Under the pieces are notes generated by a model that saw only the letters and a program-made list of their open reading frames with translations, was not told the origin of the DNA and made no database searches. 64,000 bases of DNA, from assembly GCA_020199775.1 (NCBI GenBank), contig JAIVJZ010000002.1:124001-188000 (forward strand), written 5' to 3'. Positions 10,980 through 19,987 of this stretch are shown here, one piece after another. Origin of the DNA: Acidobacteriota bacterium. Lineage in GTDB: Bacteria; Acidobacteriota; Blastocatellia; Pyrinomonadales; Pyrinomonadaceae. The translations under genes and the position numbers were made by a program. How positions within the stretch are numbered: position 1 is the first letter of the stretch; every line of letters starts with the position of its first letter.

Positions 10980-12449
10980 TTATCTGGCGACGGCTGCGGC
11001 CGCCGGGGCGTTCAACGCGTGCGGCATGTCGGCGACCGTGTAGGCCATGACGGCCATCGCCGCGACGCAGAGCGCGAGGTCTTGCGGGTCAACTTTGTCG
11101 AGCGTGTCGGCGGGCGTGTGATGGATGTCGAAGTAGTGCGCGCCGTCAACGTTGAGGCTCGCGCCGGGCACGCCTTCGCGCATGATGGGGCCGATGTCCG
11201 CGCCGCCGCCGTTCGCCGCGATGCGACCCGCACGGATGCCCGCCAGCAGTTTTCCGATCTCTTCCATGTCGGCGCGCACCTGCGGCGCGGCCGTCGCGGC
11301 GAGGCCGAAGCCTTCGGGGCGATAGACTCCCGAATCCGACTCGATGGCGAGGACATGTTTCGAGAGTTCGGCGCGGTGCGCGTCGCGGTAGGCGTTGCCG
11401 CCGCGCAGCCCGTTCTCCTCGTTCGTGTAGAGCACTGCGCGGATGGTGCGGCGCGGTCTCAAGCCGAGTTCCTTGAGCAGGCGCACGGCCTCCCACGCGA
11501 CGATGCAGCCGCCGCCGTCGTCGTGCGCGCCCTGCCCCACGTCCCAAGAGTCGAGGTGGCCGCTGACGAGCACCACCTCGTCCGGCCGTTCCGACCCCTT
11601 GATCTCCGCGACGACGTTCGCCGATTCCGCGTCGGGCAGAAACTTCGCTTCCATCTTGAGCCGCAGCGCGGGACGCTCCCCGCGCCCATACATGCGCTGC
11701 AAAAGTTCCGCGCCTTCGATGGTGATCGCGGCCGCGGGAATCTTCGGCTGATCGGCGGCGTAATTCATTGCGCCGGTGTGCGGCGTCTGGAGGCTCATGG
11801 GCGTGACCGAGCGGACGAGCGCGGCGACCGCCCCGTGACGCGCCGCGCGCGACGCGCCCGCCCCGCGATACTGGACGGTCGCGCCGTACGTCGTGAAGGG
11901 CACGTTGTAGACGACGATCTTGCCGCGCACGCGCTCGCCGAGCGCGTCGAGTTCGTCGAAGCTGCGCACGACGACCGCTTCGGCCGCGATGCCTGCGGGC
12001 GGCGTGCCCACGCTGTTGCCGAGTCCGAGCATGGGCAACTCGCTCGTGACCGGACTCGTCAACTCAAGGCTCTCCGCGCCGCGCACCCAATGCGGAACCA
12101 TGACGCGTTCGCCGCGCACGTTGTCCAACCCGTCCGACTTCATCTCGGCCAAAGCCCACTGGATCGCGCGCTCAAGATTCGTCGAGCCGCTCAGGCGGTG
12201 GCCGATGCGGTCGGTCAGGTGCGCGAGCCTGCGGTAAGCGCGGTCGCTCGTCAAGGCCGCGCCGATGATGCGCGCGGCGCGCTCGCGGTAGGCGTCGATT
12301 TTGACGCGCGGCGCGGGCAAGGGCGCGGGCTTCGCTTCGGCGGCGCGCTGTTGTGGTTGTTGTGGTTGCGGTTGCGCGGGCGGTTGCTGCGCGCGGGCGG
12401 GCGCGTTGATGAGCGTAAAGATGATCGCGAGTGAACAGAAAAGACGCAC
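10980..12449 (-). CDS. Exported M28 family metallopeptidase (carboxypeptidase Q-like)
   Basis: 489-aa zinc peptidase. Signal peptide: residues 1-20 (start GTG, RLFCSLAIIFTLINAPARAQ), then a Pro/Gln-rich linker. A PA insert domain (PPAGIAAEAVVVRSFDELDALGERVRGKIVVYNVPF) precedes the catalytic domain. Zinc site: GHLDSWDVGQGAHDDGGG gives the His/Asp ligands and YTNEENGLRGG the catalytic Glu pair; later ligands are in ESDSGVYRP and the final HTPADTLDKVD. It probably cleaves dipeptides or removes terminal residues outside the cytoplasm. GTG 12449 has GGAGG ten bases upstream; the longer open frame adds 33 unlikely residues. Confidence 0.92.
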   Translation of the reverse strand: MRLFCSLAIIFTLINAPARAQQPPAQPQPQQPQQRAAEAKPAPLPAPRVKIDAYRERAARIIGAALTSDRAYRRLAHLTDRIGHRLSGSTNLERAIQWALAEMKSDGLDNVRGERVMVPHWVRGAESLELTSPVTSELPMLGLGNSVGTPPAGIAAEAVVVRSFDELDALGERVRGKIVVYNVPFTTYGATVQYRGAGASRAARHGAVAALVRSVTPMSLQTPHTGAMNYAADQPKIPAAAITIEGAELLQRMYGRGERPALRLKMEAKFLPDAESANVVAEIKGSERPDEVVLVSGHLDSWDVGQGAHDDGGGCIVAWEAVRLLKELGLRPRRTIRAVLYTNEENGLRGGNAYRDAHRAELSKHVLAIESDSGVYRPEGFGLAATAAPQVRADMEEIGKLLAGIRAGRIAANGGGADIGPIMREGVPGASLNVDGAHYFDIHHTPADTLDKVDPQDLALCVAAMAVMAYTVADMPHALNAPAAAAVAR

Positions 12450-12590
12450 GTTGTTGTCGCCTCCGGGTGGCTTTGAGAGATCGTATTTGACGGACGGTGT
12501 TTGCCGGATCATTCTAGCCGAGTTCAACCGCGCACGCCACGGCCACACAACTGCCGGGTCGAATTTCTCCGTGCGTGAACTGTCGCCCGC

Positions 12591-14120
12591 TCAGGCCGCT
12601 CCGAAGATGATGCCGCCCGCGCGCAGGTCGTCGGCGTTCGGGATGTCGGCGGCCTCGATGGCCGCGAGCGCGGCCTTGTCAATCACGGGCAGCGAGACGA
12701 TGCGGTTGGCCTGTTTGTTCACGGTCAGTTCAAAGAGATTGCGCGCGAGACGCGCGTTGCCGAACGTCTCGTTGCGACCCGTGGAGAGGATGGCAAAAAT
12801 TCCCGCGAGTTCTTTTTCCGCCGCGGGCGACAGTTGAAAATCGGCTTTGCGGCAGAAGGACTGGAAGATGCGCGTCAGTTGTTGCGGGTCGTAATCGTCG
12901 AAATGAAAGTGCTTGCTGAAGCGCGAGCGCAGCCCCGGATTGGAGTCGAGAAACTCGCCCATCTTCTCCGTATATCCGGCGACCACCACGATGAGATCGT
13001 CGCGGTGATCCTCCATCATCTTGAGCAGCGTCTCGACGGCCTCGCGCCCGAAGTCGTTGCCGCCCGGCGCGAGCGCGTAAGCCTCGTCTATGAAAAGCAC
13101 GCCGCCGAGCGCGCGGCCGACGACCTCACGCACTTTGAGGGCGGTCTGCCCGACGTAACCGGCGACCAGCCCGCCGCGATCCGTCTCGACGAGATGACCG
13201 CGACGCAGGATGCCGAGCGCGCGGTAGATTTGCGCGAGCAGACGCGCGATGGTCGTCTTGCCCGTGCCGGGGTTGCCGTAAAAAACGAGGTGGCGCGAAG
13301 TGGTCAACCCGCGCATGCCTTGTTCTTCGCGCATCTTCTGCACCTTGAGGAAGTTGATCAGTTGCCGCACGTCGGCCTTCACGCGCTCAAGCCCGACGAG
13401 CGCGTCCAACTCCGCGAGCACGTCTTCGAGCGCGCGGCGCGGTTCCTCCGGCACGGCGGGTTCGGGTGGCGGCTGCGGCTCCCGTGCCGCCTGCGAATTT
13501 CCGGGCGGCGCGCCCATGCCGCCCGCCGGGTAGAGAACTTCTTTAAACTCTGAGAGGGCGGCTTCCTCGGCGGGCGTGACGCGGCCGTCGAATTTGATGA
13601 TGAGATTGGCGAACTGAAAGAGCAGGTGGCGCGTCTTGTCGGCGTAGCTCGTGCCGCGGCGCGCGTCGTAGGCTTCGAGATAAGAGATGCCGACGGGCGT
13701 GTGGTCGAAGTTTTTCGCGAGGGGCGTCTGCGTGAAATCGGGTTTGACGTTTGAAAACGCGCCCGCGTCGGCGCGCAGGCGAAAGCTGCGGCAGATGTCT
13801 TCGTAGAATCTTTGCTTGTCGGAGGCCGACGCCGCCCTCGCGTCGATGAAATGCCGCGCGGTCAGCAGCAGGTGATTTTCGAGCACCGTGCGCGCATCGG
13901 GCGTGGAGCTTTTCTGCCCGCGCCAGACCATTTGAATGCTCTCCGCGAGCGGCGCAACCAGTTCCTCCACGGCTCTGCGCAGGTGCGCGATCAGTTGATG
14001 ATTGTTCTCAGCCAAGATTAGTTTCCGCCGCCGCGCGCCCCTGTTCGTCGGATTCGCATTCGATTGATTCGCATTCGATTGATTCGCATTCGATTGATTC
14101 GCAGGGGCGTGATTATACAT
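12591..14120 (-). CDS. AAA+ ATPase, CbbX/SpoVK type, with N-terminal helical domain
   Basis: About 509 aa. The C-terminal half is a CbbX/SpoVK-type AAA+ module: LDALVGLERVKADVRQLINFLK, Walker A GNPGTGKTT (near residue 282), Walker B GVLFIDEAYAL (near 342), GYTEKM, then LRSRFSKHFHFDDYD and the arginine-finger region. The N-terminal ~240 residues are helical (TDKTRHLLFQFANLIIKFDGRVTPAEEAAL resembles a TerB-like helix bundle). The start is uncertain: ATG 14120 has no ribosome site and would encode NQSNA repeats, whereas TTG 14015 follows a purine-rich GGCGGAA. TATAAT just after ATG 14120 could be a promoter element, favouring the shorter form. Function beyond ATP-driven remodelling is unknown. 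Confidence 0.82.
   Translation of the reverse strand: MYNHAPANQSNANQSNANQSNANPTNRGARRRKLILAENNHQLIAHLRRAVEELVAPLAESIQMVWRGQKSSTPDARTVLENHLLLTARHFIDARAASASDKQRFYEDICRSFRLRADAGAFSNVKPDFTQTPLAKNFDHTPVGISYLEAYDARRGTSYADKTRHLLFQFANLIIKFDGRVTPAEEAALSEFKEVLYPAGGMGAPPGNSQAAREPQPPPEPAVPEEPRRALEDVLAELDALVGLERVKADVRQLINFLKVQKMREEQGMRGLTTSRHLVFYGNPGTGKTTIARLLAQIYRALGILRRGHLVETDRGGLVAGYVGQTALKVREVVGRALGGVLFIDEAYALAPGGNDFGREAVETLLKMMEDHRDDLIVVVAGYTEKMGEFLDSNPGLRSRFSKHFHFDDYDPQQLTRIFQSFCRKADFQLSPAAEKELAGIFAILSTGRNETFGNARLARNLFELTVNKQANRIVSLPVIDKAALAAIEAADIPNADDLRAGGIIFGAA
14051..14103. repeat. 15-bp tandem repeat, 3.5 copies
   Basis: The unit GATTCGCATTCGATT repeats three times in perfect register and then partly. 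It lies at the 5' end of the AAA+ ATPase gene, encoding Asn-Gln-Ser-Asn-Ala units if translation starts at 14120, or lying in the leader if it starts at 14015. Confidence 0.9.
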
Positions 14121-14362
14121 GCGGGGGGGCGCAAATCGCACCGGGCGAACCGGGCGGCAAACGGCGCGGCTGCTTCTTAACGGCACACGCTTCCGGTAAA
14201 ATCGGCGGCAGATAAAATCAGCAAAGGTGAGCCATGAAAATCTTGCGGAGCTTAACTGCATACTTGTCGCGTGCGTGTGCGTGCAGCATCTTCGAGGATG
14301 CCGCATCCGGCGAATGAGCGGCGCGCGGGAACATCGGGCAGGGTCAGTGTGAAGATAAAAAT

Positions 14363-15529
14363 ATGAAAGCAGTCGCCATCTTCCCCGAAGCGAGGGAAAT
14401 CAAGATAGTCGAGCACGAAGAACCGCGCCTCTCTTCGCCGACCGAAGTTAAACTGCGCGTGCTCGAAGTCGGCATTTGCGGCACTGACAAGGAGATTTGC
14501 GCCTTCGATTACGGCACGCCGCCGAAGGAGTCGCCTTACCTGTTGCTCGGCCACGAATCGCTGTCCGAAGTGGTCGAGACGGGCGCGGGCGTGAGCCGAC
14601 TCAAGCGGGGCGATCTGGTGGTCGCTTCCGTGCGTCGCCCGTGCCCCCACGAGACGTGCGTCGCGTGTCGCATGGGGCGACCGGATTTTTGCGCCACCGG
14701 CGATTTCACCGAGCGCGGCATCAAGGAGCAGCACGGGTACCTGACGGAGTTCGTCGTGGATGACGAACGCTACATGAACGTCGTGCCCGCACACTTGCGC
14801 GAGGTCGGCGTGCTGGTCGAGCCGTTGACCATCGCGGAGAAAGCTCTCGTCGAAGTCTGGCACATGCAGAAGCGACTCCCGTGGTGGTTCTCACCGCCCG
14901 GCGGCGAGACGGACGCGCCCGCCGCCGCTGTCGCCCCGCCGCCGCATGAGAACGCGGGCGGGCGCGAGTGGCTTTACCAGCGCGCGGTCGTGCTCGGCGC
15001 GGGGCCGGTCGGGTTGCTCGGCGCGATGGCGCTCGTCGTCGCGGGGTTCGACACCTACGTCTATTCGAGGGAACCGGCGACGAGCGACAAGGCGCGACTC
15101 GTCGGATCGTTCGGCGGGAAATACATCTCGGCGGAGACGCACGCGGTCGAAGCGTTGGCGGAGCAGGTCGGCGGCATCGATCTCGTCTACGAGGCGGTCG
15201 GGGCGTCGGGGCTGGCCTTCGAGGTGTTGCAGCATCTTGAGACGAACGGCGTGTTCGTCTTCACGGGCGTGCCGGGGCGGAAAGCCCCCGTGACAATCGA
15301 CACCGACTTGCTGATGCGCAATCTGGTGCTGCGCAATCAGGTGGCCTTCGGCACGGTCAACGCCGGGCGCGACGCTTTCGAGGCCGCTATCCGCGATCTC
15401 GGAATCTTTCAACAACGCTGGCCGGAGGCCGTCAAATCGCTCATCACCTCGCGCGTGCCCATCGAGGAGCATCGCGACCTGTTGCTCGGCAAAGCCGGGG
15501 GGATCAAAAACGTCATCAAACTTTCCTGA
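14363..15529 (+). CDS. Glucose 1-dehydrogenase-like zinc MDR dehydrogenase
   Basis: 388-aa medium-chain dehydrogenase resembling archaeal/bacterial glucose 1-dehydrogenase (Sulfolobus, Haloferax type), which oxidises D-glucose to gluconolactone with NAD(P). Catalytic zinc ligands are Cys in VGICGTDKEI and the His-Glu of LLLGHESL. The structural-zinc lobe is CPHETCVACRMGRPDFCATG. GHE...YLTEFVVDD, EPLTIAEKAL and the Rossmann motif VVLGAGPVGLLGAMAL follow. An insertion at about residues 176-206 (PGGETDAPAAAVAPPPHENAGG) is Pro/Ala-rich and not usual for the family. With gluconokinase at 5.8 kb it could supply a glucose-gluconate route, although the genes are not adjacent. Confidence 0.88.
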   Translation: MKAVAIFPEAREIKIVEHEEPRLSSPTEVKLRVLEVGICGTDKEICAFDYGTPPKESPYLLLGHESLSEVVETGAGVSRLKRGDLVVASVRRPCPHETCVACRMGRPDFCATGDFTERGIKEQHGYLTEFVVDDERYMNVVPAHLREVGVLVEPLTIAEKALVEVWHMQKRLPWWFSPPGGETDAPAAAVAPPPHENAGGREWLYQRAVVLGAGPVGLLGAMALVVAGFDTYVYSREPATSDKARLVGSFGGKYISAETHAVEALAEQVGGIDLVYEAVGASGLAFEVLQHLETNGVFVFTGVPGRKAPVTIDTDLLMRNLVLRNQVAFGTVNAGRDAFEAAIRDLGIFQQRWPEAVKSLITSRVPIEEHRDLLLGKAGGIKNVIKLS

Positions 15530-15592
15530 ACGTCGCGGGGAGATCGGCGCGCGGCGGGTTCATGTCGCGACGGTTCGTTCGTGTGAGCATCT

Positions 15593-15943
15593 GTGAAGAT
15601 CATACTGCCGGAATCGGATGACGACTTGCTGCGGGAATGCGAGGTTGACACCTTTCGCTCCAGCGGCCCCGGCGGCCAGCACGTCAACAAGACGGAGAGC
15701 GCGGTGAGGCTCACGCACCGGCCGACGGGGGTGGTCGTCACCTGCCGCGAGGCGCGCAGCCAGCATCAAAACAAGGCGACGTGTTTGCGCAAACTGCGCG
15801 AGCGCGCGGAGAAGTTGAATCATCGCCCCGCGAAGCGCGTCCCGACGCGCGCGACGCAGGGCGCGAAGGAGCGCACGCTTGAGTCGAAGGCGCGCCGCTC
15901 GCGTCTGAAGCGTTCGCGCTCGAAGCCGGGCGCGGACGAGTGA
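15593..15943 (+). CDS. GGQ-domain peptide release factor-like protein (ArfB/PrfH-like)
   Basis: 116-aa single-domain protein. The RF-1 signature [26 protein letters not shown] carries Gly27-Gly28-Gln29, the motif that hydrolyses peptidyl-tRNA in the ribosomal P site. It lacks codon-recognition domains and ends in a strongly basic tail ([16 protein letters not shown]), like ArfB/YaeJ, whose tail enters the empty mRNA channel to rescue stalled ribosomes. The spacing resembles release-factor-like proteins distributed widely in Acidobacteria and Planctomycetes, so ArfB function is inferred. Start GTG 15593. Confidence 0.82.
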   Translation: MKIILPESDDDLLRECEVDTFRSSGPGGQHVNKTESAVRLTHRPTGVVVTCREARSQHQNKATCLRKLRERAEKLNHRPAKRVPTRATQGAKERTLESKARRSRLKRSRSKPGADE

Positions 15944-16022
15944 GCGAGTGAGCGAGCGCGGTTGGTCATAAGAGTCTGATTGACGATGCCCCGCGCGGCG
16001 GGGCGGGAAGGGGAGAAGCGAG

Positions 16023-16277
16023 ATGGCCGGAGGATGGGACGGGGACGCACTGGCGGGGCAGATGGAAGACGCTCTGGAGCGGCAGCAGGCGGCGGCCGAA
16101 GCGCGCCTGCGCAAAAATAGTTCTTCGCCCGAAGAGCGTGAGCGCGAAGCGAAACTGGAATCCCTGCGCCTGTCCAGAGCGCGCATCCTCGATCAACTCG
16201 GCCGCGCGACGAACCCCGCGCACCGCGCCATGCTCGAACGCGCCCTTCAATCGCTCGATAGCCATCCGGTTGAGTGA
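16023..16277 (+). CDS. Small helical protein of unknown function
   Basis: 84 aa, rich in Glu, Arg, Ala and Leu, with a predicted long helix or coiled coil (ALERQQAAAEARLRKN, SPEEREREAKLESLRLSRARILDQL). No signal peptide or membrane segment. A good ribosome site (GGGGAGAAG) precedes ATG 16023 and the gene sits 31 bp upstream of idi on the same strand, which support it as real. I do not recognise the family. Confidence 0.6.
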   Translation: MAGGWDGDALAGQMEDALERQQAAAEARLRKNSSSPEEREREAKLESLRLSRARILDQLGRATNPAHRAMLERALQSLDSHPVE

Positions 16278-16308
16278 GACGGCCGGGGCGCGCCGCGAGG
16301 GGTTATTG

Positions 16309-16863
16309 ATGGAACAAGTCATTCTCGTAGACGAACATGATCGGGAGTTGGGCGCGTCGGAAAAACTGACGGCGCACGAGGCGGGACGGCTGCACCGCGC
16401 GTTCTCGATCTTCGTCTTCAATTCCGAAGGGCGGCTGCTGCTGCAACGCAGGGCGAAGACGAAATATCACTCCGGCGGCCTCTGGTCGAACACCTGCTGC
16501 GGCCACCCGCGCCCCGGCGAATCCACACGGGCGGCCGCGCGTCGCCGCTTGCGCGAGGAGATGAACTTCGATTGCGAACTGAGCGCGGCCTTCGAGTTTC
16601 TTTACCGCGCCGAGTTTACGAACGAGTTGATCGAGCACGAATACGATCACGTCTTCGTTGGGGAGTTCGACGGCGCGTTCATCGCCGAAGAGTCGGAGGT
16701 GGAAGATTGGAAATGGGCGACGCCGGACGAACTGCGGCGCGACCTGCGCGCGCGGCCGGAGGATTACACCTACTGGCTCAAGGCGGCGTTGGAGACGGAC
16801 GGCTGGGCGCGCGTGGAAGAGGCGTATGGCGCGGCGCGCGGCGCGCTGCGGGGCGCGAGTTAA
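16309..16863 (+). CDS. idi: Isopentenyl-diphosphate delta-isomerase, type 1
   Basis: 184-aa Nudix-fold enzyme interconverting IPP and DMAPP for isoprenoid synthesis. SGGLWSNTCCGHPRPGE contains the active-site Cys (Cys64, aligned with NTVCGHP) and metal-binding His; RRRLREEMNFDCEL is the modified Nudix helix. EHEYDHVFVGEFDG carries the catalytic Glu region and WKWATPDELRRDL closes the fold. ATG 16309 has GAGGGG upstream; a longer open frame overlaps the previous gene and is rejected. Length matches bacterial type 1 enzymes. Confidence 0.94.
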   Translation: MEQVILVDEHDRELGASEKLTAHEAGRLHRAFSIFVFNSEGRLLLQRRAKTKYHSGGLWSNTCCGHPRPGESTRAAARRRLREEMNFDCELSAAFEFLYRAEFTNELIEHEYDHVFVGEFDGAFIAEESEVEDWKWATPDELRRDLRARPEDYTYWLKAALETDGWARVEEAYGAARGALRGAS

Positions 16864-17256
16864 TCCGGCTCCTCGTGCGCGTGCGTTAGGTAACGTGCGC
16901 CCGATTGTGCAGCGCGCGGAGTCCGTGCGCCCGCGCGGCACTCGCGGGCTTCGTGCGATGCGCCCCCGACGTTCTGCGATACGCGAAGCGACGACGCTCC
17001 CGGCAACTTTCACTCGGCATTGACGGCGACGCAACGCCACACGACGTTCGACCAGTGCGACGTGCGGCGTCGCGTGGCGCGCGTCGAAAGCGGCCTTTGT
17101 CACAGTTTCTTGAAATGAAGGTCATCATTCCGTCTTGCGGCGATCCTATCATCGGCGCGGTTCATCTAGTTAAGCGGGTTTAATAAAACGGTTCATAAAC
17201 TGCGGCGGCGCGATGCGAGTTGCCGCCGCGCGCATTTCGAGGGAAGCGAACGAGGG
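16864..17256. other. 393-bp intergenic region without a gene
   Basis: No convincing coding frame. The right part turns AT-rich around 17165-17200 (GTTTAATAAAACGG), a plausible promoter area for the MFS gene, followed by a hairpin GCGGCGGC...GCCGCCGC at about 17203-17229 just before the ribosome site. The left part is GC-rich with several short self-complementary blocks but no recognisable RNA. Confidence 0.5.
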
Positions 17257-18588
17257 GTGAAAGTGATTCAGGCGGAAGTTACGAGAGACGACGACGAGGC
17301 GGCGGGAGCGGGGGAGAGATTTCGGATACCGGCGGCGTTGCGCTCGCTCGGCCACAAAAATTACAGACTCTTTTACGGCGGCCAACTCATTTCACTCACG
17401 GGCACGTGGATGCAGATCGTGGCGCAGTCGTGGCTCGTCTACCGCCTGACGGGTTCGGCGGCGACGCTCGGCCTCGTCGCGTTCGCGGGGCAGATGCCCG
17501 GCTTCCTGCTCGCGCCACTCGGCGGCGCGGCCGCAGACACTTTCAGCCGCCACCGGATTCTGATCACCACGCAAGCGCTCGCCATGCTGCTCGCCTTCGC
17601 GCTCGCCGTCCTGACGTTGACGGGCACGGTCGCCGTCTGGCACGTCTACGTGCTCGCCGCGCTGCTCGGCGTCGTCAACGCCTTTGACATTCCGTCGCGA
17701 CAGGCGTTCGTCGCAGACCTCGTCGGCAGGGAAGACCTCGTCAACGCCATCGCGCTCAACTCTTCGATGATCAACGGGGCGCGGCTCGTCGGGCCGGCGA
17801 TAGCGGGACTGCTCGTCGCCACCATCGGCGAGGGCTGGTGCTTCTTCGTCAACGGCCTGAGTTACATCGCCGTGATCGCCGGACTCTCACGGATGCGCGT
17901 CGCGCGGCAGGTGATGGCCGCGGAACGTCGCTCGCCCATCCGGCGCATCGTCGAGGGCTTCAGCTTCGTCGGGCGCACGGGGCCGATCCGCGCTCTGATC
18001 ATCCTGCTCGGCCTCGTGAGTTTGTTCGGCATGCCCTACACGATGCTGATGCCGGTCTTCGCCGACCGCATTCTGCACGTGGGCGCGGGCGGCCTCGGCA
18101 TGCTGCTGGGGGCGGCGGGCGTGGGCGCGCTCGGCGCGGCGTTGCTGCTCGTGGCGCGGCGCGGGGTGCGCGGGATGGGGCGGTTGGTGGCCTTTTCGTC
18201 GGCGGGCTTCGGCGCGAGTCTCGTGCTGTTTTCGCAGTTGCAGGATTTTCGTCTGGCGGTCGTCGTGCTGGTCGTCGTCGGCTTCTCGATGATCATCCAG
18301 ATCGCTTCGTCGAACACGCTCGTTCAGGCGATGTCGCCCGACGCGCTGCGCGGGCGCGTGATGGCCGTCTACTCGATGATGTTTCTCGGCATGGCTCCGC
18401 TCGGCGCGCTTTTGGCGGGCTGGCTCGCGGAACGCGTGGGCGCGGCCAACACCGTCGCGCTCGGCGGCGCGGGCTGCATCCTGAGCGCGTTGATTTTCAG
18501 CCTGTGCCTGCCCGCGCTCAGGCGCGAGGCGCGGAAGCTGCTCGTCGCGGACGGCGGCGGCGGCATAGTTGCGGAACCCGGTCGCTGA
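17257..18588 (+). CDS. MFS transporter, EntS/DHA3-like exporter
   Basis: 443-aa transporter with about twelve membrane segments and a short N-terminal cytoplasmic extension. LRSLGHKNYRLFYGGQLISLTGTWMQIVAQSWLVYRLTGS is the start typical of the MFS_3 (EntS-like) branch. GGAAADTFSRHRILI is the loop 2-3 signature (G-x-x-x-D-x-x-x-R-R) and FDIPSRQAFVADLVGREDLVNAIALNS is conserved in this branch. These proteins export small molecules such as siderophores or drugs by proton antiport; substrate unknown here. The start is GTG 17257 with AACGAGG before it. Confidence 0.9.
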   Translation: MKVIQAEVTRDDDEAAGAGERFRIPAALRSLGHKNYRLFYGGQLISLTGTWMQIVAQSWLVYRLTGSAATLGLVAFAGQMPGFLLAPLGGAAADTFSRHRILITTQALAMLLAFALAVLTLTGTVAVWHVYVLAALLGVVNAFDIPSRQAFVADLVGREDLVNAIALNSSMINGARLVGPAIAGLLVATIGEGWCFFVNGLSYIAVIAGLSRMRVARQVMAAERRSPIRRIVEGFSFVGRTGPIRALIILLGLVSLFGMPYTMLMPVFADRILHVGAGGLGMLLGAAGVGALGAALLLVARRGVRGMGRLVAFSSAGFGASLVLFSQLQDFRLAVVVLVVVGFSMIIQIASSNTLVQAMSPDALRGRVMAVYSMMFLGMAPLGALLAGWLAERVGAANTVALGGAGCILSALIFSLCLPALRREARKLLVADGGGGIVAEPGR

Positions 18589-18668
18589 CGGCAAGATGAA
18601 TAACTCGGAGACACAGAGATAAGAACTAATGCAATTATAAGTTGGGGGAAACGAAAGGCGGGATGTGA

Positions 18669-19547
18669 ATGAAGCAACAAGGGTTTCTCGTGCGCGCGGG
18701 CGAGCGGGTGCGTCTGAAGAATTACGATCCGGCGTTCACCGGAAAGTTCAAGAGCGAGGCGGAGGCCGAGGCCAAGATCAGGGAGGATTGCGAGAGCCTC
18801 GCGAAGTATCAAGACAAACTGATGGCGGAAGAGACGCAGTCGCTCCTGCTCATCTTTCAGGCGATGGACGGCGCGGGTAAGGACGGCACGATCAAACACG
18901 TCATGTCGAGCATCGACCCGCAGGGCTGCGTGGTGATGCTCAGCGAGAAGCCGGGCGCGACGGAACTCAAGCACGATTACCTCTGGCGGTTCGTCAGGTA
19001 TCTACCCAAGCGCGGGCAGATCGGCATCTTCAACCGCTCTTATTACGAGGAAGTGCTCTCGACGCGCGTTCACCCCGAACGGCTCGAAGACCAGCAGTTG
19101 CCGCCGCGCATACGCGACTCGCGGGGCATCTGGCGGCAACGCTTCGCGCAGATCAACAACTTCGAGCAATACCTGACGGAGAACGGCGTCCACGTCATGA
19201 AATTCTTCCTCCACCTCTCGAAAGAGAAGCAGCGCGAGCGTCTCATGGAACGGCTCGAAGCGCCGGAGAAGAAATGGAAGTTTTCGATGAACGACGTGGC
19301 GGAGCGCGCGCGTTGGGACGAGTACATGAGCGCGTTCGAGGACGCCTTGACGCAGACGAGCAAGAGGGACGCGCCGTGGTACGTCGTCCCGGCGGATCAC
19401 CGCTGGTTCAGCGCGCTCGTCGTCGCCGAACTCGTGCTCGCCAAGTTAAAATCCCTCAAACTGCGCTACCCGCCCGTGAGCAGCGATGGTAAAAAGGAGA
19501 TGGAGAAAGCGCGCAAGCTGCTCGCGCGCGAGGACGAGAAAAGTTGA
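18669..19547 (+). CDS. ppk2: Polyphosphate kinase 2 family protein
   Basis: 292-aa PPK2-type phosphotransferase that moves phosphate between polyphosphate and nucleotides, usually nucleoside (mono/di)phosphate phosphorylation. Walker A is FQAMDGAGKDGTIKHV; the lid and Walker B regions are DYLWRFVRYLPKRGQIGIFNRSYYEEVLSTRVHP and KFFLHLSKEKQRERLMERLE. NDVAERARWDEYMSAFEDAL and APWYVVPADHRWFSALVVAELVL are family-typical. The length matches the short one-domain forms. A hairpin directly after the stop may terminate the transcript. Confidence 0.92.
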   Translation: MKQQGFLVRAGERVRLKNYDPAFTGKFKSEAEAEAKIREDCESLAKYQDKLMAEETQSLLLIFQAMDGAGKDGTIKHVMSSIDPQGCVVMLSEKPGATELKHDYLWRFVRYLPKRGQIGIFNRSYYEEVLSTRVHPERLEDQQLPPRIRDSRGIWRQRFAQINNFEQYLTENGVHVMKFFLHLSKEKQRERLMERLEAPEKKWKFSMNDVAERARWDEYMSAFEDALTQTSKRDAPWYVVPADHRWFSALVVAELVLAKLKSLKLRYPPVSSDGKKEMEKARKLLAREDEKS

Positions 19548-19550
19548 CGC

Positions 19551-19572
19551 GCCGGAAGGCAAGACTTCCGGC
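19551..19572 (+). terminator. Short hairpin after ppk2
   Basis: GCCGGAAG and CTTCCGGC form a perfect 8-bp stem with a 6-nt loop, starting 4 bp after the ppk2 stop. No T-run follows, so it may stabilise the 3' end rather than terminate. Confidence 0.5.
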
Positions 19573-19620
19573 AACGCGCGTCGATCAAGTTGAAAGCGAT
19601 GTCAGGGAGGACAACGGCAG

Positions 19621-19842
19621 ATGGCGAATAAGAGTCGAGGAAAAGTGAATCAACCGCCGACGGGCGAAGGCAAAAAGCAGAGCGCGGAGCGGGGCGCGGA
19701 GAACAAACTCGGCAAGCGTTCCGAAGTTGTGCAGGCGCAGCACGACCGGCCGGACTTGAATCTGGGGACGGACGCGGACGAAGCGGCCGCCACTCCGAAG
19801 ACGGGCGCGGGCAACCCGAAGCGGCCGAAGGCCGGACGCTGA
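19621..19842 (+). CDS. Small disordered basic protein
   Basis: 73 aa, hydrophilic, rich in Lys, Gly, Ala, Glu and Pro (MANKSRGKVNQPPTGEGKKQ...NPKRPKAGR), with no hydrophobic core, so probably disordered. GGGAGG upstream of ATG 19621 supports translation. Family unknown; similar in character, not in sequence, to the 65-aa protein at 59892. Confidence 0.6.
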   Translation: MANKSRGKVNQPPTGEGKKQSAERGAENKLGKRSEVVQAQHDRPDLNLGTDADEAAATPKTGAGNPKRPKAGR

Positions 19843-19887
19843 GCGCCGGGCTTCGACGCCGAGCCGGAATATTTGTAGTCGCACCGC

Positions 19888-19931
19888 GAGTCCGCAGCCC
19901 GTGTCTTCCGCAACTCACGGGCCGCGGACTC
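19888..19931. terminator. Hairpin between convergent genes
   Basis: GAGTCCGCAGCCCGTG and CACGGGCCGCGGACTC pair with one mismatch over 16 bp around a 12-nt loop. It separates the small protein gene on + from the Nudix gene on -. No clear T-run on either side. Confidence 0.6.
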
Positions 19932-19987
19932 ATCCTGCCCGGACAATCTAATTCGACGCTTTGAGCTTCAACGCGCCGCCCCGAAAA

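Noticed and set aside
14234..14317. 27-codon open frame (MKILRSLTAYLSRACACSIF...) upstream of the glucose dehydrogenase
   Set aside because: Has an AAAGGTG-like site but no conserved features, and no attenuator structure follows; too weak to list as a gene.
16905..17183. 92-codon open frame in the gap before the MFS gene
   Set aside because: Arg-rich GC artefact with a Cys-containing but unstructured sequence, no ribosome site.
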